In this document: positions 31,204 through 42,272 of the stretch, one piece after another
Position numbering within the stretch: the stretch's first letter is position 1
How the letters are laid out: every line of letters begins with the position of its first letter
NCBI GenBank assembly: GCA_014904985.1
Contig: MU128915.1
Span: forward strand, 131,415-195,414
DNA: 64,000 nt
Direction of reading: 5' to 3'
DNA from: Hydnum rufescens UP504
Taxonomy: Eukaryota > Basidiomycota > Agaricomycetes > Cantharellales > Hydnaceae
Notes under the pieces: generated by a model
Told to the model about the DNA's origin: nothing
What the model saw: only the letters and a program-made list of their open reading frames with translations
Databases searched by the model: none
Program-made: the position numbers and the translations under genes

Positions 31204-31491
31204 GCCCGCACCAACCCCCAACCAAACCCTCTCCCCCGACCCAAAACTCACACAAACCGCCAAACGAAAATGCGTGACCCCGGGTGATGGGAGGATATGT
31301 AGAAGATAATAATTGTAATCATGAATGAATAATTATAAACAAAACACACCACTCCAGAGGGCTCCATTTTTTTTCACATAGAGTCTGACTTCGTGCCCGA
31401 TTGTGAACTTGGATTTTGGTTAGAGATACAGGATGGATTTAAATTTAAATTTATTTATTTATTTCTCTACACTTGCGCTGAGCGGTGTTGA

Positions 31492-31540
31492 GCGCCAAAT
31501 TCTCGGTTCTCAGTTTTACATCCGGGTAGGGCGGAAAGTC
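31492..31540 (-). repeat. right inverted repeat bracketing the hairpin array
   Basis: This is the reverse-complement partner of 29590-29630. It reads GCGCCAAATTCTCGG, a short insertion, then ACATCCGGGTAGGGCGGAAAGTC. It lies about 280 bp beyond the last array unit. Confidence 0.8.
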
Positions 31541-31815
31541 CTCAACTGCCATTTTCGCGTTGCGGCTAATTCCGGATCGTGGGATATTGCCTTTTATGTG
31601 TTGAACCACTTCACTTAGGGCTCGCAGGGGTCCTATCGTCGCTGACACCGGTCAGGGCTCATACCTTCTGTCACAATCATCTCAAGTATCTCATTTCTAG
31701 CTTTCTCCTAGGGGGTACCCGCCGCCTTCACATCGAACAGCAATTTCTGGTATCGAATTTACCGTACGCCTTCACTTCGCACGCGCGCCCGCTTCGTGTT
31801 CCGAGTCAGGACATC

Positions 31816-32271
31816 ATGATGTCCAAGATCAGGCATAAAATTTGGAGCGTGGGGAAAGGGTCATCATATCGAACCATTGTTCTCGTCGTCGGGGAGCCGC
31901 TTGTGAAAAAGAACAACACACGAATGTGTATACGTATCCTTCCCGACGGCCACCTGGAGTGCTTCGCGCTCAACATGCCCGTGAAAGGCACCGGAAAGGC
32001 CTCCCATGGTATCTACGTGGAATCTATAGAGAACCTGGGTAGCGTAGTCTCGGAGGAGGGATCGAATTGGACAGACATGGAAAAATTGGTCCTAAGTGTG
32101 ATAGAGGCCGAGCTTGCTTCTACCCTCAGAGAGGTCGATGGTGACGAAGTCGTGCTGCGAAGGGCAGTCTACGCTCTCTTAAATAGGGGACATGTGGGGA
32201 CGGGTGGTGTGGGGCCTCCCTATCCTCTCATCTTGGCGCACATCTCATCTAGGGGTAGCCAGGGATGGTGA
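31816..32271 (+). CDS. hypothetical protein
   Basis: A continuous frame of about 150 codons starts at MMSKIRHKIWSVGKG (an upstream in-frame extension of up to 80 codons is also open). It reads TIVLVVGEPLVKKNN, CIRILPDGHLECFALNMP and MEKLVLSVIEAELASTLRE, and ends SSRGSQGW-stop. Composition, codon usage and an amphipathic C-terminal helix suggest a real exon, but I recognise no family. It begins about 280 bp right of the inverted repeat bounding the hairpin array, so it could belong to a gene disturbed by that element. Confidence 0.45.
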   Translation: MMSKIRHKIWSVGKGSSYRTIVLVVGEPLVKKNNTRMCIRILPDGHLECFALNMPVKGTGKASHGIYVESIENLGSVVSEEGSNWTDMEKLVLSVIEAELASTLREVDGDEVVLRRAVYALLNRGHVGTGGVGPPYPLILAHISSRGSQGW

Positions 32272-32580
32272 GCTAGTGAACGAAGACCACTTGAGCACCG
32301 GCCAGTGGTTTTGACCTCGCATGGGCCCCGACGCTTCCAAGGATATTGGAGCAGAAGTCATCTGTAATGATTCAGTATATAATCACAGCTCCATCGCAGA
32401 TGTGTTCCCTGGTATTACAACTCGTCTCTGCACCCCTTCATCGTCGATGTGTGGACAAAGCGACACACTCCGCCATCTCTGGATGCATTGACCTAAAGAG
32501 CCGGACTAGATTGGCGCGACGTCCAGCGGGGCATCTTTCATTCACCGTGTAGTATACCCTGGATTGTTGTTGTTTGACTT

Positions 32581-34391
32581 GTGGCTGTCCGGCTTGTCCC
32601 GCTCCATGTTTCTCTCTATGTCATGTTAAGATCCACCCCAGCAATTGTGACCATCTTGACCCTCCACGGTCTTGCCTCGTTCTTTCCCAGGGAAGATCAC
32701 CCCCATCCGGGAACAATCACGAATGTCCATCTCCTGAAACGCCGGTCGCTGGGGATCGTCTTCGCAAGTTTTTTCTCCGTTCCAACATCACCTTTGTCTC
32801 TACTTCTCGCAACATACAATACATTCGTGCTATTTGCCACTGTGAATCCACCAGCACTCAGTCTCTCCAAAACAAAAAGTCAACTTCGTACCGTTGGTAT
32901 CTGGTGTGTCATTGCCCTTGCCATACTCTACGGAAGAGTATCCCTTGGGTTCGCTTTCAGTCGCGGCACTGGCTGGGCATATCCTCGATTCTTCTTTAAT
33001 GACTCCATCCATGAGGTCTCACGGGGTGGGCGTTAAATGGATTTTGTTAAATCCGTATTTTGCTTAGATACTATTGGAATAGGATTGTCACCAATTATCC
33101 TCTATACTATTTCCTATCTCGCGTATTTTTCGGAAGGGGATGCTCGTTTCCCTTCGACGAACTTTCCATTTCTCCCTACTGCGCTATTATTATGGCTTCC
33201 GAACGCTTTCCAAGGCCCTATCTTCTTTTGGTCATTCCCCGCTCTGTCTGTATCGGGGTCCAACTACTAATCTCGCTAATAAAATCCGATAATGTGTCCC
33301 CATCATGGGCGATCTCTCACATTCCCTCTGCCGAAAAGGTCCATAGGCATTCGCACCGAAGGCCTACTCGCCTGGGACGCTTAGGCCGTAGCCTCAAAAT
33401 ATATATTACACTCGTCATATTGGTTACTGCAATTTCTTATCTTCACTCGATTCGATCAGCTGCGATTCGCCGCGCACATGCGCGTTCAGTCTTTATGCTT
33501 CCTCGGCCTGTCCTTGTAGACTTCCTTATCCTTTCCGCACCCCGACAAGGCGGCGACCAAATCCTCCACAATACCCTCTCATCATACCTCACTCTTCCTG
33601 ACCGATTTACTATCACTCCATACACCACCATTTCCGCGCCGCACACATCGCTCATTTGCTGTCGAATCAGCCAACGCAAAATACCGCCCTACTTCCCGAG
33701 AAGGTCTGGCTCCAGTGAAATTCATCGTGGACGACATTCATCCTTCTCGTTCCCCGTACATCTCCTCCCGTCGGCCCCAGGCCTCAGATCTCTTTTCTGC
33801 TCTGTCTTGGATGATGAGTAACACGAATCCTCGAACGACTGGCTGGATTGGCATCATGGAGGACGACTTCGAATGGTGTGAGGACGGACAGCAGGCTCTC
33901 CAAGCTCTCATTTGGGAAGTCGCAGTCGCAGAATCTCAACTATCAAACTCTCCTGGAGGCGGAAGTGAAAATGAGGAGGACGAGGACGAGGACGAGGGCA
34001 GATTCTGTGGCATATTCATCGCGACAGGTGGCAGTGGTATCATCGTGCGGCCCTTCGTCGTCCCAGCGATTCTCGAAGCGCTCTCGTCAGCAGCGGCTGT
34101 ATTTGAGCCTACGGATAGGGTCCTCCAGCGGTGTCTCCTGGGCCACCCATTGTATCCTTCTTGTGCGCGATGCGCCTCAGCTTCATCTGGCCGCGGGATT
34201 CCCTCCGCCTCTGCCTCTCCGTCGAAGAAGCTGCTTCCCGAAGCCAGACTCGCAGCTAGCCGACGATTGTTGCTTAGACACACGGGATCTATGGCTAGTA
34301 CGTATGCAGGTCGGATCTATCCCGAAGAACGCTGGCAATGTGGTTGGAGACAGCCTTCAATGGCGAGCCAGGCGTATGGGTGCCTTGATTA
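32581..34391 (+). CDS. glycosyltransferase-like multi-pass membrane protein, frame disrupted
   Basis: The N-terminal third has several membrane segments (around LRTVGIWCVIALAILYG and GIGLSPIILYTIS). A short membrane anchor (IYITLVILVTAISYLHSIR) is followed by LSAPRQGGDQILHN. The C-terminal part reads HRSFAVESANAKYRPTSREG, SALSWMMSNTNPRTTGWIG, IMEDDFEWC and IFIATGGSGIIVRPFVVPA. The EDD motif in a W-I-G-I-M-E-D-D context resembles the metal-binding motif of fungal PGAP4-like/GT-type enzymes; LADDCCLDTRDLWLVR follows in another frame. An acidic DEDEDEDEG insertion sits near 33980. Coherent segments occupy different frames, with a stop at 33034-33036 and shifts near 33050, 33640 and 34000-34150. 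This is either an eroding gene or residual indel errors. Substrate and membrane location are inference. Confidence 0.5.
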
Positions 34392-34982
34392 ATTGTTATG
34401 GCATGAATGTGGTCAGGCAAATCATATCTGGGTCCTCTCGTCTCCTTTTTGATGGGTGTAATTGTCTTATTTTATTTTTCTGCACGCCTTTCTGCTGCTG
34501 TAACGTCCACATGTGCATCATCCTTAGAACTCTTCCTCTGATGGGCGGCCCACGACAATCCAGGCTATGGACCCTCTTAGGCATATTGAGCAAGCAAGCA
34601 TGATTTGGCGAACTTTGGGATATTTTTTTCTCGGTCCTCCGGGCGTCCGTGACCATATTAGCAATGCAAAGGGCTGATACTCCTTATCTGCGCGCGTCTT
34701 GTCTATTCACAATTGACGCTTGCCCTCTACTCGCGCTCACGGTCACGTGACGTGGACCTGCCCACGCTATTCTGGCTGGTGGAAACGAGCCGCCTGATGC
34801 GATCCAGTGGGAAGATCTCCCTCCTAGTTTATCCGCTATCAATAAGTCCCCAACCTCGCGCTTCAGGAACTTGGTTTCGTTCTAGTATATGCAACTTTGC
34901 TTGCTAAAAACAATTACCCTATCCATTATGAAGAGAAGCGAAAAAAAAAAAAAAAACAGGGCCTTCTTTTCCAAGCTCCCCA
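34392..34982. other. intergenic between convergent genes
   Basis: The 3' ends of the glycosyltransferase-like gene (+) and the RING-CH gene (-) face each other. A 15-nt A tract lies near 34941-34956. No other feature is supported. Confidence 0.5.
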
Positions 34983-36581
34983 TTAGTCCATGTGAAGATG
35001 CCACACATGTTGGCGGGCGCCACCCCAATCCCACTCCCTCCATCGCCTTGGGTCCCAAGCCACTGCCGTCTCTACGACATACTGCACAAGAGCACGGCGA
35101 ATCTTTTCCATTAGAGGTGCACCGTCGTCTTCTGTGCCAGGAGTAGGATGGGCCATTCCGTCCACATCAAGTATCGCAGTCTCAGCGCGTGAAAGGATGA
35201 GCCGTGCCAAATAGGTAGTTACGCGGTATACCTGCATGATGGCCCTGGACATACAAAGTCCAGGAGTTACATCAAGGGACTAGGATAGCTTATCACAATG
35301 TAATCTCACCTAAAAACACCAATAGCCACAAATAAAACAATGAGGATTGTCCCTATACCGTCCGAGACACCGTCCCCTCTTCTCCTTCTAAACCATGTGC
35401 TTCTTGCAATCTGCAATGGTGCAAAGAGCGACATGGATATCAGGAGCTGCAAGAAGCTCACGATACCGAGTGCCGATAATCCCAGCATGAAACGTTTCAA
35501 TGTGCGCGCGAGAAGTCCAGGAGGTGTTAGGGCCACATCTGCAGGATCGCCATTCTTTTTGACTCGCACAGTTCGCTTAAAACGCCCTCCAGTCCTGGCA
35601 GCCACCATGCGCTTTGGAGAACCAGGTGAAGCAGGTTCTAGTATTGTATCTTTTTCCCGAGGATCCCGATCTCTGGTGGGTGGGAGAACGTCGATATCGA
35701 CGTCTGCGAAAGTGGCGACTGCCATCCGGATCAAGTCCGAAACAACGCTTGGGATGGAAGAGTAAGAAAAATCATAGGAATGAAACTCGATGAAAGAGCC
35801 TGCGGTCGTTGGCTGCTGTTGATAGTTGGTAGGTTTGGAGAGGGCCACATCGGGAAGAAAAAAGGATACAATGCCAGAAGCAAGGAATGTAAGAAATATG
35901 AACAGGATAATGGTAACTGAGCCGATTGCGACTGGGATGGACGAGTCGTGTTAGTGCATCAGGCCAATAAAGTTGGCGATCACAACACACGTTTAGATGT
36001 TGCCAGACCCAATGCCCGTGTTCGAACAAATGCATATTTGAAAGTGGCACTGCGGGCACTCCCAGAAGGCACTTTTGGAAGCCGATTGGGTCCTCCAGGT
36101 GGTCAAGCATCGTACGTGGACGAACTGCGCACCCGTCAGGATCATGCAGTTTGGAGAGGACACGATTAGAATCGTTCCGCACGCACTTTAATAGAGCCCT
36201 TGCATTTGCAGGGTCTTATGAGAGGACCCAACTCCTCCTCTTCTGTCGGATCCTGCGAGACAGATTCTGCATTGACATTCATCCGCAGTTGGTATGTCAG
36301 GAAGTGTCGCATTTTGGGGCGCAGAAGACGGAGTGGTGATATCGTCCGCGACCTCCGCGGGTTCTTGTTCCTGAGGTGAAGGGTAGCCACCAGGATGCCT
36401 CTGCCTTTCCGAGTACGATTCCTGACTGGATACCTTAGAGTATGCATCATTCGTAGAAAGACAATCATCCCATGTTTCTCTCTTGGGTATTCATTGTTTG
36501 CTCCTGGGGCAAGAATGGGCCACCGTCGCTGTCCGCAACGGTGGCGGGGCTGTTGGTGTCCGTCGTCCTCACGTCATCCAT
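34983..36581 (-). CDS. RING-CH (MARCH-like) membrane E3 ubiquitin ligase
   Basis: This is a predicted membrane-anchored E3 ligase. On the minus strand it starts MDDVRTTDTNSPATVAD (36579-36581). After a disordered region it reads ECQCRICLAGS, EEEELGPLIRPCKCKGSIK, then VHVRCLTTWRTQ and FWECPQCHFQICI. That is the C4HC3 RING-CH order (Cys pairs, CxC, His, Cys, CPQC). A membrane segment (VTIILFIFLTFLASGIV) follows, then a cytosolic stretch, a second hydrophobic segment (GLSALGIVSFLQLLISMSLF) and a third (IGTILIVLFVAIGVF). The last exon runs from AIMQVYRVTTYLA to WHLHMD-stop (34983-34985). Frame shifts of one base are needed near 36250 (within RICLAGS-PTEEEE) and about 36480. Both RING halves are otherwise perfect, so these may be sequencing indels. 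Confidence 0.8.
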
Positions 36582-36877
36582 AGAGCAACTGTCTCTCGGA
36601 ATTTACCGTGACAGCCTTCTCCATCATCACCTACGGCCTGTTAATATAACATTCGTTCTTTTCCTTGCGGTCCTTAATCAGGATCCCACCGTCTCAGCAA
36701 TCGTGGTACGGCAGAAATAGGGAGCCTGGTTTGGTCATACACGTTAGTACGTACAGCGCATATATTGCGGCTGTCACTCCCGGATGCGGCCACCACAACT
36801 AATTCACACTTAACGTACAGGCTAGAGACCACCAGCTCCCACGAACATCCCAAAAATTATAGGTCATCCGCGACAGC

Positions 36878-38471
36878 ATGATGTTCCCTGGCCTATCAAT
36901 CGTCTCGTCCATACTATTGGTGATATTAGTTGCTGCGGCGCGATTTAGCTCCGCTGTTCCGTTTGGCTTCTCCTATAATCCGCCCAAACAGTGCGGCAAT
37001 TTTACCGTGACGTGGAACGGCGGCAGCCCTCCCTTTGAGCTTTTAATCACTCCTGTGAGTTCCGCTTTCTTCGACAGTCCATTATCATTTAGTTTAGTAA
37101 TGGGATTCATCAGCGATTGGGCCTCCCTCAAATATTCTCCCTACCAAACGGCACGTTCGACTCCCGCTCCAATGAAGGCTCCTTTAGTACTACGTTGAAT
37201 ATTTCGAGTCAAACCATCTTTCTGATGACATTGTCTGATTCCGCTGGATTCGGATCAGGGGGAACGACGGCTCAACTCACCGTCGGTAATACTTTCTTCT
37301 ATCCACCTCCCGTTCGTTGCATCGTCGCTCACGTGGGGCTTGTAGGGAGCGGCGATTCCTCCTGCACAACAGACAATCGTTCTGCCGATTTTTCATTTCA
37401 ATACAATGCTACCGTCCAGCAGTGCAAAGATTTTTTTCTGTACAATTATGGAAATGCTGTCCAAGTAAGTTGTCACCATTCACGGCCCTTTATGTATGTG
37501 TTGGTTAAATGAATCTGTCAAGCCATTGACTGTATACGGCTTGATACCTCAAGGCAGCTCATTCGTCTTACACCCTCCTGATGGTTCTTCCTCATACGCA
37601 TGGGATGCTGCGATCGCTGCTGGAACTAATGTCATGTTCACCATGGTTGATTCAAAGCAACGCTTAGGCGGAACTACCGACATTATTCCCGTTGGATACT
37701 CGACCGATACTTCGTGCTTGAATTCGACTAGTCCCACTAGCACAGGACATCCGGCCCTCACAAACCGGTACGCCTGGACATGGTGGCTCCTCAAATGGAG
37801 CAGCTATCGGTGGCGGAGTCGGGGGAGGGATTGCCGCCCTCCTTCTTGCACTGGGCCTCCTCTTCTACATCGTAAGACGGCGCAAGCTCCAGGCGTTGCG
37901 TGAGGGCGACTCCAAATTGGCGAACGGAGGAAAGAAACCCGCAGTGAGGCGCATGCACAATATAGACCTGCTTCCTGAACGTGGCGATCGGGCGGCGCAA
38001 TATCCTTTGAATACCCATCCCCTGGTATCAAACGAGAACGAGGGCCCAAGCGATTACGAGCCGGTCCCATATGTGCTTCCCCCGCCAGTGACAGAGGTTT
38101 CCGAGGGAATGTTGCTGGAGTCTGGACTTGACAGAGGGGATAGTGAGTCATTCGATGCTGGGGGTAGTTCAAGTGCGAGGTCCAAGGCTGCCATGGCAAG
38201 CCAAGATCGTTCAAGCACTGCTGTGCCCCCCAATGCACCAGCACGGTTTGTGGTGCATACCGATGCTGGATCGGTGCTAGATGAGGATGAAGAGGACGAA
38301 GAGGGTTACGCAGAACTTCCACCGCAGTACACGAGCCTCGGGGTCCTCATCACACCACAGCGTCAGCCGTCGCGGAGGCAGTCCCAACGCCACTCTAGAC
38401 CGCCAGCGGAAACCGCCACATCCACTAGTTCACAACCAGCGGAGCTCGGACCATCATCATCCCACACTTGA
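36878..38471 (+). CDS. type I single-pass membrane protein with disordered cytosolic tail
   Basis: A signal peptide (ILLVILVAAARFSSAVPFG) starts a secreted ectodomain with QCGNFTVTWNGGSPPF, several N-glycosylation sites (NFT, NGT, NIS, NAT) and paired Cys. A glycine-rich membrane segment (GAAIGGGVGGGIAALLLALG, then LLFYIV) is followed by a basic stop-transfer RRRK and a long acidic, Ser/Pro-rich tail ending LGPSSSHT-stop. Exons: 36878-37054, 37114-37285, 37346-37464 and 37523 onward, all with GT-AG introns of 58-60 nt. One base must be removed near 37755 (GGCCCTC run) to join PVGYSTDTSC to the membrane segment. This architecture is common in basidiomycetes. A wall-sensing or adhesion role is possible but not shown. 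Confidence 0.75.
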
Positions 38472-38854
38472 TGTCCTATACTATGTGGCGGACAATTATT
38501 TATGACTCTTGTATATCGTGTCAGGTGGATTATATAATGTTACATCTCTCAGCACTGCTACATGTATCTCCTGTCGGGGAGCCAGACGCAATGTACAGCG
38601 TGTTGCCCGTCTTACAACATAATGCAATACGGGATTGGAATGCACTAACCAGCAGTGGCCCCCATCAGATAGGCTGCAGGTTTATCGTGGATCAGGAGGG
38701 AGATAAGGGCCCGACACCAGACACAAATTCCGAGGGGTGACCTGGACGTTAATGATGGGTGTTCTTTTCGTCGGAAAGGTCGCCAACAAATCCACGCTGT
38801 AGACACGTGGACCGTCAATACAGAGGGAATTGGAGGACGATAAAAATAAGGGTC
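38472..38854. other. intergenic, no feature seen
   Basis: Short spacer between convergent 3' ends of the membrane-protein gene and TAF5. I see no additional gene. Confidence 0.5.
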
Positions 38855-41824
38855 TCACGTTTGCTCCTTCCCATCATCCTTCTCATCCAGCGCACCGTCC
38901 GGTAAGACACCTTCCTCAACGCGGCCACCAGGTCTCTGCAATTTCGCTTTTGGCCCTCCCGGACTCTTCACATCCCAACACCTTACAGTCCAATCTGCAG
39001 AACCGGAAATGAGCATGGTTGTGCATGCGCTGAAGGTGAGAGTGTTAATTGGTGCTGTGTGCCCAGTCATGGACTTAATTCGCCGGCCTGAACTAAGATC
39101 CCACAGGTTGATGGACAAATCAGTAGCTAATGGAAGATATGAGAAAAGAAGTTCTGTTGAGATAAAGAAAAGTACGAACAGGCACTTGCGAAATATCGGC
39201 CGTCAGGACTGGAAGCGATTGCCGTGATTGGCCCTTGATGCCCAATGAAAACTCGCATGCAAACACCTCGCTGAACATCCCAGAGGCGACAGGTAGTATC
39301 ACTTGAACCGGTTGCAAGGTATAACGAATTCGGGTGGAATTGCACGCACTAGACCTTGATATGAGATCAAACGAGGTATGCCACGGTCCACACGCACTCA
39401 CATCCACGTCGCTAACATGACCAGCGAACACTCTCAACGCATTCATTCGTTCCGAGCTCCATAATCTAGCAGTCCGATCCCGACTTGCAGTAGCGAAGTA
39501 TGTTCCCATGGGACTCCACTGGACGTCCCAGACGGGATTGCTGTGGCCCCGATATGCTACGACATTTGTCATGGTCTCCAAGGACCACAGACGAGTGGTA
39601 TGGTCTGCTGAAGCAGATAGGAGGTATTTCGGTGGTGCAGCAGTCCCGCCAATAGGGTCAAAGGAGAGTGCAAAGACAGGTCCCGAATGACCTACAAGTT
39701 TTCGCGTGGAACTGCCGTGCTTTTCCCGTATCTTTTTCAAAGACGTCGCTGAGACAGAGAAGACCACATCAGCAAGTCGGATTGATGCATCGAGGAATAA
39801 ACATACGGTCCGAAACCTGCCCAATATTGAAGTCGCTTCGCAGACCTTTAAGCTTCTCCTTCTTGAGACTCCACAATCGAACATAGCTCTCGGAGAAGCC
39901 AGTAGCCAGCAATGACGAATCCTCAGAAAACTTGGAACAATTGACCCTGCGTGTATGAGGTTGGATGAGAGAGTGATGCACCTAAATTTGGTGGCTCACC
40001 CGTCGAGGGCATCATGAAACGTATATGCGCAGATACTGGGTAATGCTGAAGCCGGAAACCTCGATGATAAAGCCGAAATTCCAGGATGGACGAATCCGTT
40101 GGTTTCCCGCCCCGAATCCGCGAAAAGCATCGATGGATCCAGCTTTATTCGTTTTCGGGCGTCACGAACTTTCTCGACCTCTCTTTTCACATCCACTGAA
40201 CGAAATGTTGGCGGTTGGGGTAGGAGGTCTGCAGTTGTGGGGGCAATGAGGCCGCTAGAAGTGGTGCTTGGCGTCTCTCCGAAAGGTTTTACTTCTTCAT
40301 CTTTCCCATCGCGCTCGCGTTCCTTTACGTCTCCGTTCCCATTGGTGTGTGCAGAATTGTCGGCCACATGTCCGGATTCGTCAGGTTCCTCCTTGAGAAC
40401 ACGCTCCGTCTCTTCCCTCAGCGAATCCGAAAGAGGAGCAGGGCCGAGCTTGAGGTCCCCTTGCTGTGCGTTGAAGGCGTTAGGATCGTATGTAGATAGT
40501 TTCCCGTTAACAGTCTTCGCAGCGGCAAGGTTGGAAGCCACAGGTATTAACGAGCCAATGAGCCCTGTGTTCTCTTCCCAAGTTCTGGAAGAAACAGAGC
40601 TGGTATTCGACATCGTAACTTTTGCCATATGATAAGTTGAGAATTTCACGACAAACAAATAATGCCTCACCATCAAACTTCAGGCGACCATTGACGACTG
40701 TGAGCACAGTCATCCGGGCCCTCCTACCTGCCCCTTCCCTGCTACCGTACAAGCCTTCACCGGAACCAGTTGGCTCACCGCCCGTGCCTTCTGTAAGCCA
40801 ACCGACTAACAAAGAGAAGCCTGATCGGCTCATGCGGACGACATACTTTTCGCTTCGGAAGCGGTTTGCAAGTGGTGAGGATGATACGTGTTGAGGAAGA
40901 AGGAGGGTGGATAATTCGTGGAGCTCTGCAGCGTGCCGTTCCCGTAATGCTGGAGCGTGGGTATCGAAAAATGATATGGCTACAAAACATAATTCTCTGA
41001 GTCCAATAAATACTTAATATTAACAAACGTTCACACCGGAATCCTTGAAGCCTTGCTGAACGAGTTCAAGATAGAAATGGCAAAATATTGGGAAAAGAAG
41101 GGGACGAAATTCATGCTAGAGCATAAAGCGGGGATTAGAAGAGATAGGATTATATTTAGTGGGATTGACACCAACCCTGTACATGTCTAACCCGCCGTCA
41201 ATCCAATCCTCCAGTTGCTTGTACCCAACAAGGTTGTCCAGAGGATCGGTGAGTAGAATGTCATTAACGTCCGCCGACCCTGTTGCATCTATTGATGACA
41301 ATAGATCACGAGCAGTAACAGTGGTGGGAGCAGAACGTGTCGGAATCCCTTTCTTCCCCTTGGCAGATTTTGCAGCGACATCGGCGAGCTTTGAGAGATT
41401 ATTGGGGTCGCTTAAGGGTCCTGGAGTACCACCGGGAGATGACGGACTGGTTCGTCCCGCTGATGACGCAGGAGCATTAGTCTTCTTGGAAGCGCGCTTC
41501 GTTGTCGTCGGAGGAACAACCGGCGCGCTCTTCTGAGCAAGATTCCGAACACTTTCAGCTTTCGCAGCTAATCGCGTCGACGTTCTTCTGGAACCCGCGG
41601 TTTCCTTTACGCGGTCTTGGATCAATATCCTGGGACATGTTGGCAAAACTGTGGCTCACATTATCCTTCCTGTCTTCGTCGTCGCCCCCTCCATCTTCCT
41701 CGGCTCCCGAGCCTTCCGACTCTAGACCTGACGTTTGGACACGTACATTAGGGCGAGAAGTGCCACCAGACGGATGTGGTGTTGCAGATTGGGAGCGATT
41801 AGTTGAGGCTGGCGACGAAACCAT
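38855..41824 (-). CDS. TAF5: TAF5, WD40 subunit of TFIID (and SAGA)
   Basis: This is a scaffold subunit of TFIID shared with SAGA in many fungi. After a low-complexity N-terminus (start MVSSPASTNRSQ, 41822-41824), the NTD2 region reads DLLSSIDATG, LLTDPLDNLVGYKQLEDWI and DGGLDMYR. Across an intron it continues HEFRPLLFPIFCHFYLELV, RHAAELHELSTLLLPQHV and NRLKFD-like sequence. A linker has LGPAPLSDSLREETERVLKEE. Six WD repeats follow: CSKFSEDSSLLATGF, VGHSGPVFALSFDP, YRGHSNPVWDVQWSP, FAGHVSDVD-CVQFHPNSL, FIGHQGPITAIASSP and MTGHTAPINTLTFSA, each closing with RLW or an equivalent. A basic tail ends DDGKEQT-stop. A typical LisH motif was not found at the N terminus, where frames overlap around 41550-41650. 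Confidence 0.9.
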
Positions 41825-42272
41825 TACAAGGTTCTCGGCGATTGCCGAGGTCTGCCCTGAAACCCTTAAATTAGTTGCGATCAGGGATCAAGTCAGGACC
41901 CAGTTGGGTTGACACCCATCCCATAACCGTGAGGACGTCCTAGGGACTTAAAAATCCCAAAAAATCCCCCATCATCGCAAAGCATGTCTGAGCCACTCAT
42001 CTGTTCATAATTCATCGCCACATTCATCATTGCTTTCATCCGCTTGATGGGGTAACTCTTAGCCCCTCTTACTTTCTTATTCTTGTCAAGGTCTCAGCAA
42101 AATGGCTGGAGGAAGTGCGGAATAAGATCAGGCACCAAAACACAAAACAGAAAAGACGGGATTGATATTGGGAACCTCCGGCGTGTTCTGAAGCCGACTT
42201 CCATTATCACAATGTCCTCGATTACTAGTTGTCCGTAAAAGTGATAACAAGGCACGAGATCGACAATACCAA
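41825..42272. other. intergenic upstream of TAF5, no feature seen
   Basis: The region lies between the TAF5 start and the 3' end of the cupredoxin gene on the same strand. It presumably contains the TAF5 promoter. No motif stands out. Confidence 0.45.

Larger units (their letters stand above)
29750..31260 (+). repeat. tandem array of five exon-intron-like hairpin units
   Basis: Five consecutive units share one layout: an A/C-rich 'exon' (about 160-225 bp, many CAAACGAA and CCACACCC runs), a perfect hairpin with CACACCCGC/GCGGGTGTG-type arms, a donor (GTGAGT in unit 1, GTAAGT in units 2-5), an intron with a second hairpin, a branch-like ACTAAC in units 2-5 (CTGAC in unit 1) and TATTCTAG or TATCCTAG. 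Introns: 29918-30025, 30252-30344, 30504-30593, 30792-30888 and one from 31081. Exon hairpins: 29887-29910, 30214-30239, 30468-30489, 30756-30779 and 31046-31069. Exons 3-5 are 159, 198 and 192 nt, all multiples of three; exon 2 is 226. Plus-strand frames starting just after the acceptor read HGMASNETPPN, YRLNHPPNES and FHLKHNPDQPP in units 2, 4 and 5, hinting at a shared ancestral coding exon. It could be a decayed tandemly duplicated gene, a noncoding host transcript or a mobile element. Confidence 0.85.

Noticed and set aside
33963..34005. Acidic DEDEDEDEG run as a possible separate nuclear protein
   Set aside because: It lies within the glycosyltransferase-like frame between WIGIMEDDF and IFIATGGSG and is best read as an insertion there.
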